Shown: positions 32,643 through 44,004, counted from the stretch's first letter. The stretch is 64,000 nt of DNA from Hortaea werneckii (GCA_037044905.1 JBAOKB010000045.1:62001-126000), one strand, 5' to 3'. Numbers and translations: made by a program. The notes: generated from the sequence alone by a model not told the origin.

Positions 32643-33437
32643 ATGGCCTCGAATCGCCGTGGCGTAGGACTCAGCGCCTTCTCCAACGCCGCCATCTCCT
32701 CCGACCAATATGCGCGACATGGCCAGCAACTCCGCACCACGCACGCCGACGCACTCGCGAACCAACTCTCCGTCTTCCAAGCCGCACTGCACAACTTCTC
32801 CCTGACGCATGCCAAAGACATCCGCTCGAACCCTACGTTCCGCGCAGAGTTCGCTCGCATGTGTAATGCCATCGGCGTAGACCCACTGGCGGGCAGCAAT
32901 GTCAAGCAGGGCGGCGGAAACGCCAATGCGGGCGGGAAGGCGAGCAGCGTGTGGGCGAAGATGCTGGGGAGTACCGTGAATGACTTCTATTTCGAGCTGG
33001 CAGTGCGGGTCGTAGAGGTGTGTCGTGAGACGCGAAGCGAGAACGGGGGCATGATCGCAGTGAGCGAGGTGCAGAAGCGAATTGCGAAAGGCAGGCAGGG
33101 CCTAGTAGGCGGTGGCATGGATGTTACGGATGACGATATTTTACGAGCAATCGAGAGTCTAGAGCCACTGGGCGGTCAATTTAAAGTACAGGTACTAGGA
33201 GGTGGGAGGTTTATTAGAAGTGTTCCCAAGGAATTGAATCCGGACCAGAGTACAGTGCTTGAAGCGATCCAAGTACTTGGATTTGTATCGATTTCGATGC
33301 TAAGGGACAATCTCAGTTGGGAGAGAGCAAGGGCTATTGCGGTGATGGATGACCTTGTAGCCGATAGTCTGGTATGGGTGGACAGTCAAGCAGATGAGAC
33401 GGAGTTCTGGAGCCCAGCGGCCATGCATCAAGGATGA
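32643..33437 (+). CDS. VPS22: ESCRT-II subunit Vps22 (Snf8)
   Basis: Part of ESCRT-II, which sorts ubiquitinated cargo into multivesicular bodies on endosomes. Single exon, 264 residues, intact. Starts MASNRRGVGLSAFSNAAISS, then the N-terminal helical hairpin (LANQLSVFQAALHNFSLTHA, DIRSNPTFRAEFARMC), followed by two winged-helix domains (LGSTVNDFYFELAVRVVEVC; DILRAIESLEPLGGQFKVQV; AIQVLGFVSISMLRDNLSWE, RARAIAVMDDLVADSLVWVD). This order and length are those of EAP30/Snf8 proteins. It converges with the oxidoreductase gene, leaving 95 bp. Confidence 0.95.
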   Translation: MASNRRGVGLSAFSNAAISSDQYARHGQQLRTTHADALANQLSVFQAALHNFSLTHAKDIRSNPTFRAEFARMCNAIGVDPLAGSNVKQGGGNANAGGKASSVWAKMLGSTVNDFYFELAVRVVEVCRETRSENGGMIAVSEVQKRIAKGRQGLVGGGMDVTDDDILRAIESLEPLGGQFKVQVLGGGRFIRSVPKELNPDQSTVLEAIQVLGFVSISMLRDNLSWERARAIAVMDDLVADSLVWVDSQADETEFWSPAAMHQG

Positions 33438-33532
33438 GAAGACGACTGAACGAATTCAAACCTTTCCATGAAAGTCATTAGACTCATAAATCATTAATAT
33501 AATCCTACTTGATCCGAAGCCTTGTTCGCTAC

Positions 33533-35065
33533 TCAGGTAACAACATTTCGCTCCCACCATTCGTCCCAGCATATTACCTTCTTCTCGCGTCTGGCCTCTT
33601 CGGCAGCAAAGACAGCCGCGTGACTCCTTATCACGTCCTCCAGTGTACAGCCCATATAGTGCCGCTGAGCCTCTGCAACATCCATGCTCCCCTCTTTCAC
33701 AGCCTTGACCGCGTTCAGAAAACACTGCGTCAAACCGTCATCCCCACCTCCATGATGGGAATTCACCGGCACCTCAGGCTTATATGTCTTCGTCTCCCCA
33801 GACCTGAAGTCATGCACGGTAATAGACTGGCTATCATACGAGATCTCACCCGTAGTACCGTAGAAGCGACCTCGACGTTCGCACTGCGCCAGCGTCTGAG
33901 CTATCATATGGAAGATGGCAGTCTTTGCTCCGCGCTCCACATCAGGGTCGTCTTTCCAAGTCAGTGTGACGGTCTGATCATCACAAACATCGTTATCGCT
34001 CTCCCATACGCAGCGGCCATACCAGGAACGATCCTCTATGTCCTGTGTAGGCGTACTAGCTGCATCGTAGTCTTCCGCTAAGGTGGCAAGCAGTGCTGAT
34101 CTTGCTGCTTCCTTGCCTTGATCTTCAAAGATACTGGGAACCGTTGGATTGACAACGTCGATCGGCCACTTGGTGATGCCCTTTGCTAGATGCTTATCAT
34201 CGTAGATCTTGGGTGCACTGTACAGACAAGCATCTCTGATAGGACAGCTCAGACAGTTTGTCGCGGACCCTGCCTCTCGAGGTTTCATGCTTCTGCGAAA
34301 TTGCTTAGACTCGCCACGCTGCTGACCGAGCTCGGCAGATGTATCGAAGCCTGATTGCCTTCTGGGATCGCTGAGCACAACATCCAGAGGATAAAGTCAA
34401 TGTCATGACAGCTCTTGGTCAGCAAGCTTGGCGCAGACAGCTTCTCTTTTCGCCACTGTCCCCGTACATAAGAGTGGCTAAAATGCCAGTACCCAATGGG
34501 CTCCGTGTGCTCCATACTCAGCACCTCACCCACGACTTTCTCCTCAAGTAGTAAATGACGCAGAAGCATGTTATGTGGACTATATCTTAGTACGTGACCA
34601 ATTGCGAAGATTTGTGGTTCCGGTTGAGCGTTGAGTGTGCGCTGGATACTTAAACAGTCGGCGAGGGATGTTGCCAGCGGTTTCTCACACATGATGTGAA
34701 GGCCTAGTGGCGCCAGATCGTTGACTACAGGAGCATGCAAATCATCACGCACGCAAACGAATACACCGTCCATGCCTGGAGGGACTGGCAAGCCGGCTGC
34801 AGTATCCTTGCGACGTTGGCGTTCGAACGTAATGTATTCTTTCCAGTCATCAAATTCCTGATGATGTTCTGGAGCGCCCGTTTGGGTCCAAATGTACTGA
34901 GATCCAAGGAGCTGCCGCTTGAACGGTACCGGTTCGACAACACCTGCCACCACGGCTAGACCAGAGCGACAAATCGCTGCTGCGTAAGCTGCACCACGAG
35001 AGCCGGCGCCGACGATGAGGAAGCGTAGTTGATTATCCCTTCTTCTCGCACATGCCCGATTCCAT
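33533..35065 (-). CDS. Gfo/Idh/MocA-family NAD(P)-dependent oxidoreductase, two apparent frame breaks
   Basis: Rossmann-fold dehydrogenase of unknown sugar-like substrate. N-terminal nucleotide-binding motif LRFLIVGAGSRGAAYAAAIC, then VFVCVRDDLHAPVVNDLAPL, the family EKP motif in IMCEKPLATSLADC, IFAIGHVLRYSPHN, and LLTKSCHDIDFILWML with the conserved D/H pair of the active-site helix. A Cys-rich insert (ATNCLSCPIRDACLYS) is typical of a fungal subgroup. C-terminal beta-sheet part ends at TAA/TGA near 33533. Frame breaks: at about 35036 (minus strand aagaaGGGat; removing one G links MESGMCEKK to DNQLRF) and at about 34290-34297 (SLSNF to RRSMKPREAG, one C lacking). Both sit inside conserved sequence and look like assembly indels. 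Confidence 0.82.
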
Positions 35066-35557
35066 CAGTGGTCGACGCATCGTTCGCGAGCGGTGTCATG
35101 GTGGCGAATGGATCGAGGAAGGGCTTCACATTTACCGATGCTTAGTGTATGGGGCGGCGATGGAGACATCACGGGGGATCCCAAAACGTCCAGGTAGCCG
35201 TGAGCTCCTGGAGAAAGCTACCCTGCGCTGCTACATGAATGCTGTGTGAGAGAGCAAGCCACTCGGCCGGCTGCAGTATGGGTGCAGCGAAGGTCCGGTG
35301 GCAAGCGCAGTGATAGGCTGCCTCATTAGATCTCTTCGACGGCCGATAATGGTATAGTCCCGGATCTACGCGATCTCCGAATCTCGCCGCCGCCGGAAGT
35401 TTGGGTGCGCAAGTGCATGGTTGCCATCATCCGTTTCTCTTCCAGCATTTAATCCATCTAATCCTTTTCTACCTATCCAACGCCACATCACGCTTCCACG
35501 ATCCACGACAGCACTATCACTACAGCGCCGCATACTACATCTCATACACACGTCAAC
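35066..35557. promoter_or_regulatory. Divergent promoter region oxidoreductase / cytochrome c heme lyase
   Basis: 492 bp between divergent starts. No distinct motif recognised. Confidence 0.45.
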
Positions 35558-36567
35558 ATGGGCTGGTTCTGGGCTGATTCGACACCCACTGCTCCACACC
35601 CACTGCCTGCCTCGGGCAGCGCATCGCCTCCGGTATGTCCAATCTCTTCTCGCCGGGCTCGCACATGCTGATCACCTTCCAGCTCGGATGTCCTATGCAC
35701 CAAAAAGATCCCGCACCTCCCGCGCCCATGCCGACCCCATCACCCGAGAGCGCATGCCCTTACAAGCCCGGCGAAGCTCCTCCTGCGAAGGAGTCGCCTT
35801 CCTACGTCTCGAAGCTGAACCCGCTGAACTACATGCCCTCCAACATCTCGAACAAGCAAGAAAGCAGCGATCAGGCCGTCTCATTACCGCTTGAGCGAGA
35901 GAACTCCACCATCCCCCGCGGCGACGGCGCAGGAAACTGGGAGTACCCCTCCCCACAGCAGATGTACAACGCCATGCTTCGAAAAGGCTACACCGACACC
36001 CCCGCCGAGCACGTCGAGTCCATGGTCGCCGTGCACAATTTCCTGAACGAAGGCGCATGGGAAGAAATCAAAGATTGGGAGCGTCGCTTCTCCCGCGGGC
36101 TAGGCGCAGGATGGGAGATGTGCAGACGCGGCGAAGAGGGAGCCGCCAGACAAGCGGCCCTTGACGCCCTCCGCAACGGCGGCGCAGACGTCGAGCCGAA
36201 ACTCATGAGGTTCATGGGTCGCCCTCAGGAGCCGACGCCCAAGGCCCGCATGCTTTCGTTCATGGCCAAGGTGTACCCCAGCGCTTTCCCGGACAATCCA
36301 CCGTTCGACCGACATGATTGGTACGTCCAGCGACAGATGTCGGATGGCTCGACCAAGGAAGTCCGGTATGTTATCGATTACTACAGTGGTCCGCCGGAGC
36401 CGACGGGTGAACCGGTCTTCTACCTGGATGTGCGCCCTGCCGTCGATGGTCCGACTTCCGCTTGTGAGCGCATGATGCGCTGGGGTGGGGACGTATGGTA
36501 CCGGGCTTCAGGGGGCTCGGTGAGGGAAGAACTCGCGAGGCAGAAGGCTGCATCAGCCAGGTCATAA
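35558..36567 (+). CDS. CYC3: Mitochondrial cytochrome c heme lyase
   Basis: Attaches heme covalently to apocytochrome c in the mitochondrial intermembrane space. Exon 1 (35558-35632) encodes MGWFWADSTPTAPHPLPASG; a 50-nt GT-AG intron leads to exon 2 (35683-36567). Two Cys-Pro heme-regulatory motifs are seen (GCPMHQ, ACPYKP). The core has GNWEYPSPQQMYNAMLRKGY, the essential histidine block VAVHNFLNEGAWEEIKDWE, then LMRFMGRPQEPTPKARMLSF, PPFDRHDWYVQR, VRYVIDYYSG and FYLDVRPAVD. About 319 residues, intact. Whether it serves cytochrome c, c1 or both cannot be settled from sequence alone. Confidence 0.93.
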
Positions 36568-37321
36568 GATATTGCACATGCGAAGCGGTGTTTTGTACGA
36601 TCGAGCGGTGTTTTGATTCTTCTGGGAGCGCTGGTGTCTGGAGTTTGGGCTTTGATGTTGTTACTGGACGCTTTTTCGGTCATGAGTGACCATTCTACGC
36701 ACTCGACTCTTCAATCATTGTATTTGTATGAAGTATAATACCTACGAAAGCTTCATCTTCTGGCGAGCCGATACTCCAATGCGATCGAATGAGAAAGTTT
36801 TGGTTCAACTTTTTTTGGTGAACGCGAAAGTGCCCTACCAGGCACTGACGCTGGTGGATATGATTCCAAGCGGCAAGCCGTTTGCTCATTGCGAGTGATT
36901 GCTATATGCGTACGATATCGGAGACTGCTCATAGCGCCTATTCTGCTCTTCACCACCGATGCCAAAGCTACTGACGCCAAATCAGAGATTCCCTGAAGCA
37001 ATTGCAGTACATCGAATCATGCTCATGCGCGGAATGACCAGGTGACTTACAAGCACTGGCCTTGCCAGCACTGTGCACACTCTTGTCCACAGCAAACAGA
37101 CCGCTTTGTCAGTCAATGGAATAGATTGCAGGCTTTCATACCTTTTGCAGATCTTCTGAGCCGACACTTCAACAACATCCCCTTATGCTTCTCTGTCTTC
37201 TCTTCTACTTATCGATAGTGAAGAGTAAACCAGCCCCCTACAAATTGATCATATTCAATTAAACTTACGACACGGCTTTCCAAGCACAACAATAAAACAA
37301 AAAGAATCAACACAATCGACC
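36568..37321. other. Intergenic region
   Basis: About 750 bp between two plus-strand genes. A/T-richer than the flanks. No gene recognised. Confidence 0.4.
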
Positions 37322-38017
37322 ATGCCCACACCACCCAAGGCCAACCCCCAACCAACTCCCTCCTCCCCCCTCCTAACCCCATCAACCGCCAACCAAGACC
37401 TCCCCAACCACCCCCACCACAACTTCACCACCTTCGCCGGCCACCGCTTCACCAACCCCTCCTACCTAACCCTAGCCCTGCACATCCCATCCCACCAACC
37501 AACCCAACCCCATTTCCCCATCCGCCCAGGAGCAAAACCCCACCCGCACCACCTCCTCCCCATCGCAGACCGTCTACTCGAAACCTGCTACCGCGCGGCC
37601 CTGCGTAGCGGACAAGTCCCCCTTCTTCCCGGGACAGAAGAGGAAGATCTCGCGTTGCAGCTGAGTAATCGGGAGTTAGGGAAAAGGGCTAGACGGCTGG
37701 GGATCGATGAAGGGGTGTGTGGGTTAGAGGAGGCGGGGACGTATGAGGTTCCGGGGGGGATGTCGGGGTTGCAGGCGGCGGGGGCGTTGAAGGGGTTGTG
37801 GGTGGGCGTTTGGATGGATTGTTTGGGGAAGAGGGTCGGGGATGAAGGGGAGGAGGAGGGGGAGAGGGCGATGGAGGCTGTGAGGAGTGTGATGGGGAGG
37901 TGTGGGGTGGGTTTGCCGAGTGGGAGGGAGTTTTTGAGGGAGTGGCGGGAGGGGATGGGGAGGGAGGTGGAGGGCGTGAGGGAGTTGAGGTTGGCTATGG
38001 ATGAAGCTTTTCATTGA
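37322..38017 (+). CDS. Hypothetical protein, possible divergent RNase III-like fold
   Basis: Open frame of 231 residues from ATG 37322 to TGA 38017. A Pro/His-rich leader is followed by FAGHRFTNPSYLTLALHIPS, a helix-rich part with LSNRELGKRARRLGI, then GGMSGLQAAGALKGLWVGVW and a C-terminal FLREWREGMGREVEGV. The layout (NPSYLTLAL, a middle NxELGxxAxxLGI, GALxGLWxGVWMD) is faintly like the RNase III-type fold of mitochondrial ribosomal proteins such as mL57, but catalytic acidic residues are not evident, so this is a guess. Base composition flips within the gene: the first half is C-rich, the second half strongly G-rich. It could be a mitochondrial ribosomal protein or a lineage-specific protein. 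Confidence 0.55.
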   Translation: MPTPPKANPQPTPSSPLLTPSTANQDLPNHPHHNFTTFAGHRFTNPSYLTLALHIPSHQPTQPHFPIRPGAKPHPHHLLPIADRLLETCYRAALRSGQVPLLPGTEEEDLALQLSNRELGKRARRLGIDEGVCGLEEAGTYEVPGGMSGLQAAGALKGLWVGVWMDCLGKRVGDEGEEEGERAMEAVRSVMGRCGVGLPSGREFLREWREGMGREVEGVRELRLAMDEAFH

Positions 38018-38418
38018 TCTCGTTCTCCCTTCTTCTTATTTTGTTGTCTGCTTCTAGAATCTGTCCGTTCTTTTCTTTTTAAAGAAACTTTTTGGAGTCG
38101 AGGTATGCTGTTACAAATTGCCGACAGAGAATTGTACTAGAGTACAAGTAGTATCTTGCTTTGTAAAGATGACACACTGGTTCATTCTCAGTTCTATTTC
38201 TGAGCGCCTCGACGCCTCTGCAAGCTATGTGAAGAACAAGCAACCCATCCTTCGTCGTCATCGGCAGCAACAAGAGCGAGAAACTGATCTTATCTAGCCA
38301 CGCCCTTCAATCCGTTCTTGTGCTGCAAACATGCTGTGTGTTCGTGTGCATCTAGAACCTTCCCTAAGATCATCTCCATCTATTGTGACAAGTGTCGTAC
38401 GCGATTTGGCTCTGGAGT
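38018..38418. other. Convergent 3' intergenic region
   Basis: 400 bp between the hypothetical gene and the second F-box gene. Nothing recognised. Confidence 0.4.
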
Positions 38419-39339
38419 CTATCCTGCCATCGCAGCCCACTCTTCTTCAGTCGGCGCGATGCAATTGGGCAGATATATCGACATCATCTTTGAGTAGAAT
38501 CGTGTCTTATCTAGAAAGTTTTCATCGCCTGTGACATCTTGTAGAGAGGCGTTTCTGAAAATTTTTGCTTCATGCGTAGCTGTCTCGCGTCGCCTGATGT
38601 GTTCGAATTTAGAGCATCGGATGGCGTGCAATAGATCGGCAACCTTCAGACCATCAGGTCTACTGACCTCAACTCTACCACTGTAGTACATTTTACTGTC
38701 TGACTTGTAGCAGAGTTCCAGCTCTAAAATGGCCAGCTGCTTTGGCGGGTGCGCGAGGTATGTTTTTGCTAGCGAGGATTCCCCAAAAAAATCAAAATCC
38801 TGGCGGAACTGAAGCAACTGCTCAACCGAAAAGTACGCAGTACGGATTGTTTCGTCAGTTGAGTATTGTTCCAATGCATGGCCCAGCCGCACGGGTTTGA
38901 ACGCCTCACCCGCATTTTCGTCTGCTTCGAGAATGTCGGTGGACTTCACATAGCGGCCTGTGATCGGCCAGCGATAGTCGTTGCGTTTCACAGCCACCCT
39001 CCACTCTTGCGCTTCAGTGCCGTCAGAGCGAAGAAAAAGCCTCTGCTGAAGCTTAACCGAATTGGCGACGATATCGCGGAACTGCTTGCACACCCTCTGA
39101 ATGACGAAGATCTTGCGAGGCGGGAGCTGCATCATGATGTTTTCCAGGAGCTCGGCGGTGTCGAGCACGGCGCGACGCGCGGCGTCAGTGGTCATACCCC
39201 GGGTGATGCGGCGGATTGAGAGGGTTTCGGTAGCCTGCTTCTAGTGAAGGTCAGTGAAGGAATTCAGGGTCAAGGGGTTACATTTGTATACCTTGCGGGA
39301 CCCATGATCGACTTCTGCTTTGCGCTTCTTGGGCGCCAT
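38419..39339 (-). CDS. F-box protein
   Basis: Exon 1 (39339-39292) encodes a basic, possibly nuclear-targeting start MAPKKRKAEVDHGSRK; a 51-nt GT-AG intron joins in phase 0 to exon 2 (39240-38419). The F-box lies at about residues 38-80: DTAELLENIMMQLPPRKIFV then QRVCKQFRDIVANSVKLQQR. The remainder (YFSVEQLLQFRQDFDFFGES, KQLAILELELCYKSD, LLHAIRCSKFEHIRRRE) has no recognised repeat. This short F-box layout is frequent and expanded in Dothideomycetes. Predicted SCF adaptor; target unknown. Intact, about 290 residues. Confidence 0.82.
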
Positions 39340-40321
39340 CTTTGAAGTTCCTTGATGGCGGAGGAGGGTGCTCCAAGAGTGAAGTGTGGTGGTGGTGGTG
39401 TTGTTGTTGTTGTTGTCCAGCAGCTTGTCTGACCAGGAAGATGTCAGAACTGGAAAAGTGGGACCGGTCAGCTGGAAAAGGAAAGAGCGACTGGCGGCTG
39501 GGCTGCACTAGCGCCTAAAGTGACGCGAGTCACCTGAGCAGTCAAAGCCACCTACCTGCGCCTGGGGAACCAAATTCAGTCGTTCATGTTCTGATGGTTC
39601 GAAAATTGAGCGACCAAAAGGAACCAAGACAATGCAGAAAAACAAAAGGTTGGACTCAATAGGGAAAGGGGCAAAAAATGCAAAAACGAACTGCCCCTCA
39701 AGGAGGCAGAGCAAACCACATTGGATTTGACTTTTTTGGATTTTTGTCCTGTATTCGAAACCGAGACCTGGGTAGGTACGGGATTCCTATGTGGATGTGT
39801 TGGACATTTTTTGTTTCCCAAGGATCGTACCCCAGTGAGGCCGTTAGCACCTTGATATTTTCTACAATTTTTGTGTTCATGAGTTTCGAAACGGAGACCT
39901 TGTTTGGTTCGGGGTTCCTAATGTGGATGTGGTTGAACATGGACTTCGTCAAAGGATCGTTCCCGAGTTAGGCCGTTAGCTCCTTTGATTACTGGAAGGT
40001 AGCATGCGAGAGCTGGATTAAATAGGTTGTTTGGTTCCGGCCGCCTTTCTGCCGGTTTGCATGTGATTGTGAGTTGAGGTTGACGGCGGGGATCGAGATT
40101 CACGTCCCGGGAGGAGACCTTCTGGGCGGGGTGCTTGAAGGGTGAGGAGGGGCGTGGACTTAATCCCTCCTTCATCTATTGATCTTGACAGATGTGAGCC
40201 TGTTGCAAAATTGGTGGGTTGGGGACGCATAGCGCATGACCATTCTATGTAACAGTCTTTCGATCTTACGGGTATTCCATAGCAGCGAAGCAGTGACTGC
40301 CGAAGTGCATGTCATTTTCAA
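39340..40321. other. Intergenic region with a diverged tandem repeat
   Basis: 5' side of the F-box gene and 3' side of ARPC5. A GTT/GTG (CAA/CAC) stretch is at about 39389-39418. The repeat at 39751-39988 is listed separately. A 97-residue frame (39678-39971) covering it has two copies of an MWM-containing segment, and is not convincing as a gene. Confidence 0.5.
39751..39988. repeat. Diverged direct repeat, two units of about 105-108 bp
   Basis: Unit A (39751-39855) and unit B (39881-39988), separated by 25 bp, share in the same order ttcgaaac, gagacct, atgtggatgtg, aaggatcgt, aggccgttagc and ctttga-like ends, at about three quarters identity. No terminal inverted repeats or coding domain found. 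Confidence 0.75.
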
Positions 40322-41026
40322 TCATACTGTTCTTCTATCCGACATGACCCGGACGATGCTACCAGGCCCAACCATTTCCACCAGCTAAAGGATGCCGTCA
40401 GTAAAGTCACATTACCAATTCACCATGCTAGAGTCTGCACTTACCTTCTCATGCCAGCTCAGAAACACGCTCATAGCCTGTCCACCACCCTCACCGCCGA
40501 AACTCCTACCACCCATCTGCGAGAATCCCGTTGCCTGCGGCGTCATGTTCTTTGGGGGTAGAGCCACTCCCCGGTGCACCCTGGCTCATGCCCTTGTAAA
40601 GATACTTCATGAGCGTATCGCAAAGCTCGCTGCCTCCTTCTGACCCGTACAGCCGTTGTAGGATAGGTGTCATCTCCGCCTGCCGTATTTGCCCGAGCAC
40701 TTCGGTGACCACTGATAGATGTATGCTCTTATGAAAGTATATCAGCCTCAGTCCTCGCATTGCATTCCATCTCACCTCTCCTTCAATGAAAGCCTACGTA
40801 CCTTCCCTTGCTCATCAGCACCGTATGGTGCATTCTCTAACGCCCCCTGCAAAGCTCCCTCGGCATTGCCTCCGCGCATCAGCTGCCGTATCTGGTTCGA
40901 GAGGTTCTGTACATCGGCAGTCGAGACGGGCTGTACTGCGGGCGTCAAGGTACTGAGGTCGAAGTTGTATGCCGATTCCGGGTCGAGGGCATCGATGTTG
41001 ATCGTTCGCCAGTTGAATTCGGCCAT
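40322..41026 (-). CDS. ARC15: Arp2/3 complex subunit 5 (ARPC5, p16), one apparent frame break
   Basis: Smallest subunit of the actin-nucleating Arp2/3 complex. Exons 41026-40802, 40727-40445 and 40384-40322; both introns GT-AG in phase 0. Starts MAEFNWRTINIDALDPESAY, followed by FDLSTLTPAVQPVSTADVQN, LRGALEN-like LQGALENAPYGADEQGK, then SVVTEVLGQIRQAEMTPILQ, LCDTLMKYLYKGM. After a short linker come GFSQMGGRSFGGEGGG, AMSVFLSWHEK, and the C-terminal GSIVRVMSDRRTV. In the linker (about 40546-40552, minus strand cccccAAAgaac) the frame slips by one base; dropping one A restores STPKNMTPQATGF. Conserved on both sides, so an assembly indel is likely. Gene symbol follows yeast. Confidence 0.92.
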
Positions 41027-41425
41027 GATGTAGGACTTGCTCTTGGATATTACTGCTCCAGCTGTGGGTTTTGGATAAGTTGCCTTCCTTCTGGGTTGTC
41101 AATGGCAAAGCTCCCGTCTCTCCCTTCCACGTTCACTCCGCGATGCACGTCGTGCCTGACGATGATGTGGGGGCGGCGATGGCGCAGATGGCGGCTTGGC
41201 AACATCGACCCGGAGGCCAGAGGCCATGCTGATCCGAGACGCTCGGGCCATTGTTGATGATGATTGGATCTGACGCTCTCCAGACGCGACAACGCGCGCG
41301 AGACACCTTGAGTACATACATTACGACTTATTTTTGACTGCCGCTACAACTACACACATCCGGTCTCCACTCTCACTCTTCAGCTACACCAGCATGGAAT
41401 TGGAATATCATCCAGCAATAAAATT
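41027..41425. promoter_or_regulatory. Divergent promoter region ARPC5 / 41.4-kb gene
   Basis: 399 bp between divergent starts. No distinct motif. Confidence 0.45.
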
Positions 41426-44004
41426 ATGATCTCCGCCCAGCAACAACGACCGCTCCTAGAGCGCCTGCAGCGCGCCGATGATCCGGCATTTGCTTTCAAA
41501 GTAGGCGGGGTCGACATGCGTCCGACGATGGAGAAGGAGCAGGTACATGATGAGCCGACCCAGGCATCGAGCTCGAGCGGATCCGACTTCTCCAACCTCA
41601 GTGCGCTGGAGAACGAGACGGACGAGTTCGGACAGAAGCTGTTGCAGTATCAGCGGGACTTGCAGCGCATTAGGCATGCCATGGCTCCCGGGCAACAGGC
41701 TTTTCGAAAAGCACGACCACGTCAGACTTTAGGACAGCGATTAGCGCAGCATACAGCACAGGAGGGTGAGCAAGGAGGCCAAAAGCATGAGCGGAGCGGG
41801 AGCAATGGCAGTGAAGGCTCGAACCCACCTTTGAACGTACCAAGGGAATGGGGCCGGCGAGCAAGAAAAGATCCGCACTGGCTGCGAAGAATGCGAGATG
41901 CAGAGGATTCTCAGCTGCCGGCCATGAACGAAGCGCGGCCGAGGACAGACAGAAAGGTGGAAGAGGAAACGATTGTTCCTCATGTGAGAGCAGAGGACGA
42001 TGCTGCACTTGGCCAGAATGATGTGATGCCATCTATAGAGAACACCCCGCCTTCTATGCGACGCCACAGGAGATTATCCTCGCCTTCATCGATGCACCAT
42101 ATGAACACGACGCTGGACACTGGCCTGGAAACAGATGATCACGATTTTTCTTCAGCTTCCTTTCTCGCATCCACCCCGGCCGTGAACAGGCGAGATCGCA
42201 GGATTGACGAATTGGCAAGAAACGATGTAGACTTTATCGAGCGCCGTGGCCCCTCTAAGCGCACCGTGGACATACCCATCAGCAGGCGACGACCCAAGAG
42301 CCCGAAGCCGTTCGCCCGGTAACAGCACCACAACCAGGTGGCACGACCAACGTTCCACGCCGCCGGCGAAGCTTGATGGCAAACAAGGAGAACGTCGCGC
42401 CTGGACCCGCCAATTCGGCACAGTACAAGGGCGCGGAAACCGTAGGGCTGGCAAACCGCAACGCCCAGGCTGTGTCGTTTAAGAACGCACAGAGACCTGA
42501 GCACAAACGGGGAGATTCATACGGTCTTCTGAAGCAGCTGGCGAGAGTCTCCAGTATGTCACCCAGCCCTGGTAAGGACAAGGCTGGACGTGATCTGCTT
42601 GAGAAACGACCCAGAAGTCAACCAAATGACGAGCAGGGGCCTCTGAGCGCGAAGAGCGTTAATAGTGATTACATTGCTGGCGACAAGCCTCCCTCCATAA
42701 GGCAAAACCCTGAGCATGTGTACCCGACCCCGGAAGCTGAGCCGTCAGGTAAGGACAAAGACCATCGTCATCAGGATGCTCGGCAAGATAAGGACGATGA
42801 CGTGACGCCTGCGCCTCACAAGGGCCCAGAAGACGCGAAGATTCCTGTGGTCACTGGCGCTTGGATTGAAACGCCTGGCCAAAAGAAGAGTAGCCAGTCG
42901 CGGCCAGAGAGTATAGACTCCGCCGAAGCACGAGCACCAGCTTCATCGGCGGAAGCCATGGACTTTAAAGGCGAAGAACGTCGAACGAACGTTTCCAAAC
43001 GAACGTTCAGCGAGCCAGCACGAGCCAAATCCGCACTTGAAGACATTCTCAAAGAAGCTCGCGAGCAAGCAGATGGTCAATTCGGTGACACCACGATACG
43101 ATCTCTAGAAAACATCATCGATCCGGATCTGGATCCATCGGACACAGGTCTATCACTGGATATTGAAAAGATGGCCCAGGAAGTGACAGCAGCCGTCAAC
43201 GCAGAACAGCAACCAATGTCTCAGGCCGAAAAGGACAGACGTCAGGAGACGCTTGCGATTGAAGCCATGAACAGGCACCTCCGGGCTGCGCGGACAAGCA
43301 TCAAAGATGCCAATAAAGGATTACGGAGGGCAGAGAACCGATTCGAGGACGCACAAGACCGTCCCTCCACTTCTGCTGAGCCTTCCACCGCAACATCCGC
43401 CACCCCGAAACTTGGAAAGCACGGCAAGACCACCTGCGAAGCCTGCGGCGGGACGTACTACGGCTCCGTGTGGCGAGCGCTCTGGGTCGAATTCCGCAGC
43501 TGCTTCTACACCTTCCCGACCCCCAACAGCTGGACCATCCAATTCACCTGGCTCGGCCTGCTCTCCCTCTCCCTCCTCCTCTGGTACGCGATCGAATCCG
43601 CGCTATGCTGGCAATACTGCCACAAACTCTACGCGACAACCATGGTAGGCTTCGGCGTGGATTACGACGCGCCGCGGTTCCCTTTCGTGCTCCCGACCCT
43701 TGTCTTCCGGCCGTGGAAACCGCTTTGGTTGCCTGTGGCCGAGTATCTGCAGTGGTGTGCTGAGTGTATCGTTAATTGGTTGTACGGGGATAGTGCGGTG
43801 AATGCGGATCCGCCTATGGCGAGGAAAGCCAGGCCGGTGACGGCTTTTAGGAATTCGTTTGCGAACGCGGATGGGTATGGGGGTTGGCGGGCTCCGACGA
43901 CTGCTGTTGCTGCTGCGGCGTCGTCTGCGACTAGGAGAGTCGTGGGGAGTTTGGGGGATGCGGTGGATGAGGTGGGCAGTATGTGGGACGATGAGGTTTT
44001 TTGA
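41426..44004 (+). CDS. Conserved fungal membrane-anchored protein of unknown function, one apparent frame break
   Basis: Two long frames belong to one protein of about 860 residues. The first (41426-42320) starts MISAQQQRPLLERLQRADDP, has a helical heptad-like part (DEFGQKLLQYQRDLQRIRHA) and ends at TAA after SPKPFAR. The second frame continues PVTAPQPGGTT, RRRRSLMANKENVAPGP; inserting one C in the CCC at 42315-42317 gives KPFAPVTAPQP in a continuous frame. Further blocks: KIPVVTGAWIETP, EDILKEAREQADGQFGDTTI, SLENIIDPDLDPSDTGLSLD, SQAEKDRRQETLAIEAMNRH and RAARTSIKDANKGLRRAENR. A C-terminal CEACGG motif and a transmembrane stretch (FTWLGLLSLSLLLWYAIESA) come before the tail. I recognise it as a conserved Pezizomycotina protein, but not its role; a membrane-tethered coiled-coil scaffold is only a guess. 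Confidence 0.78.
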
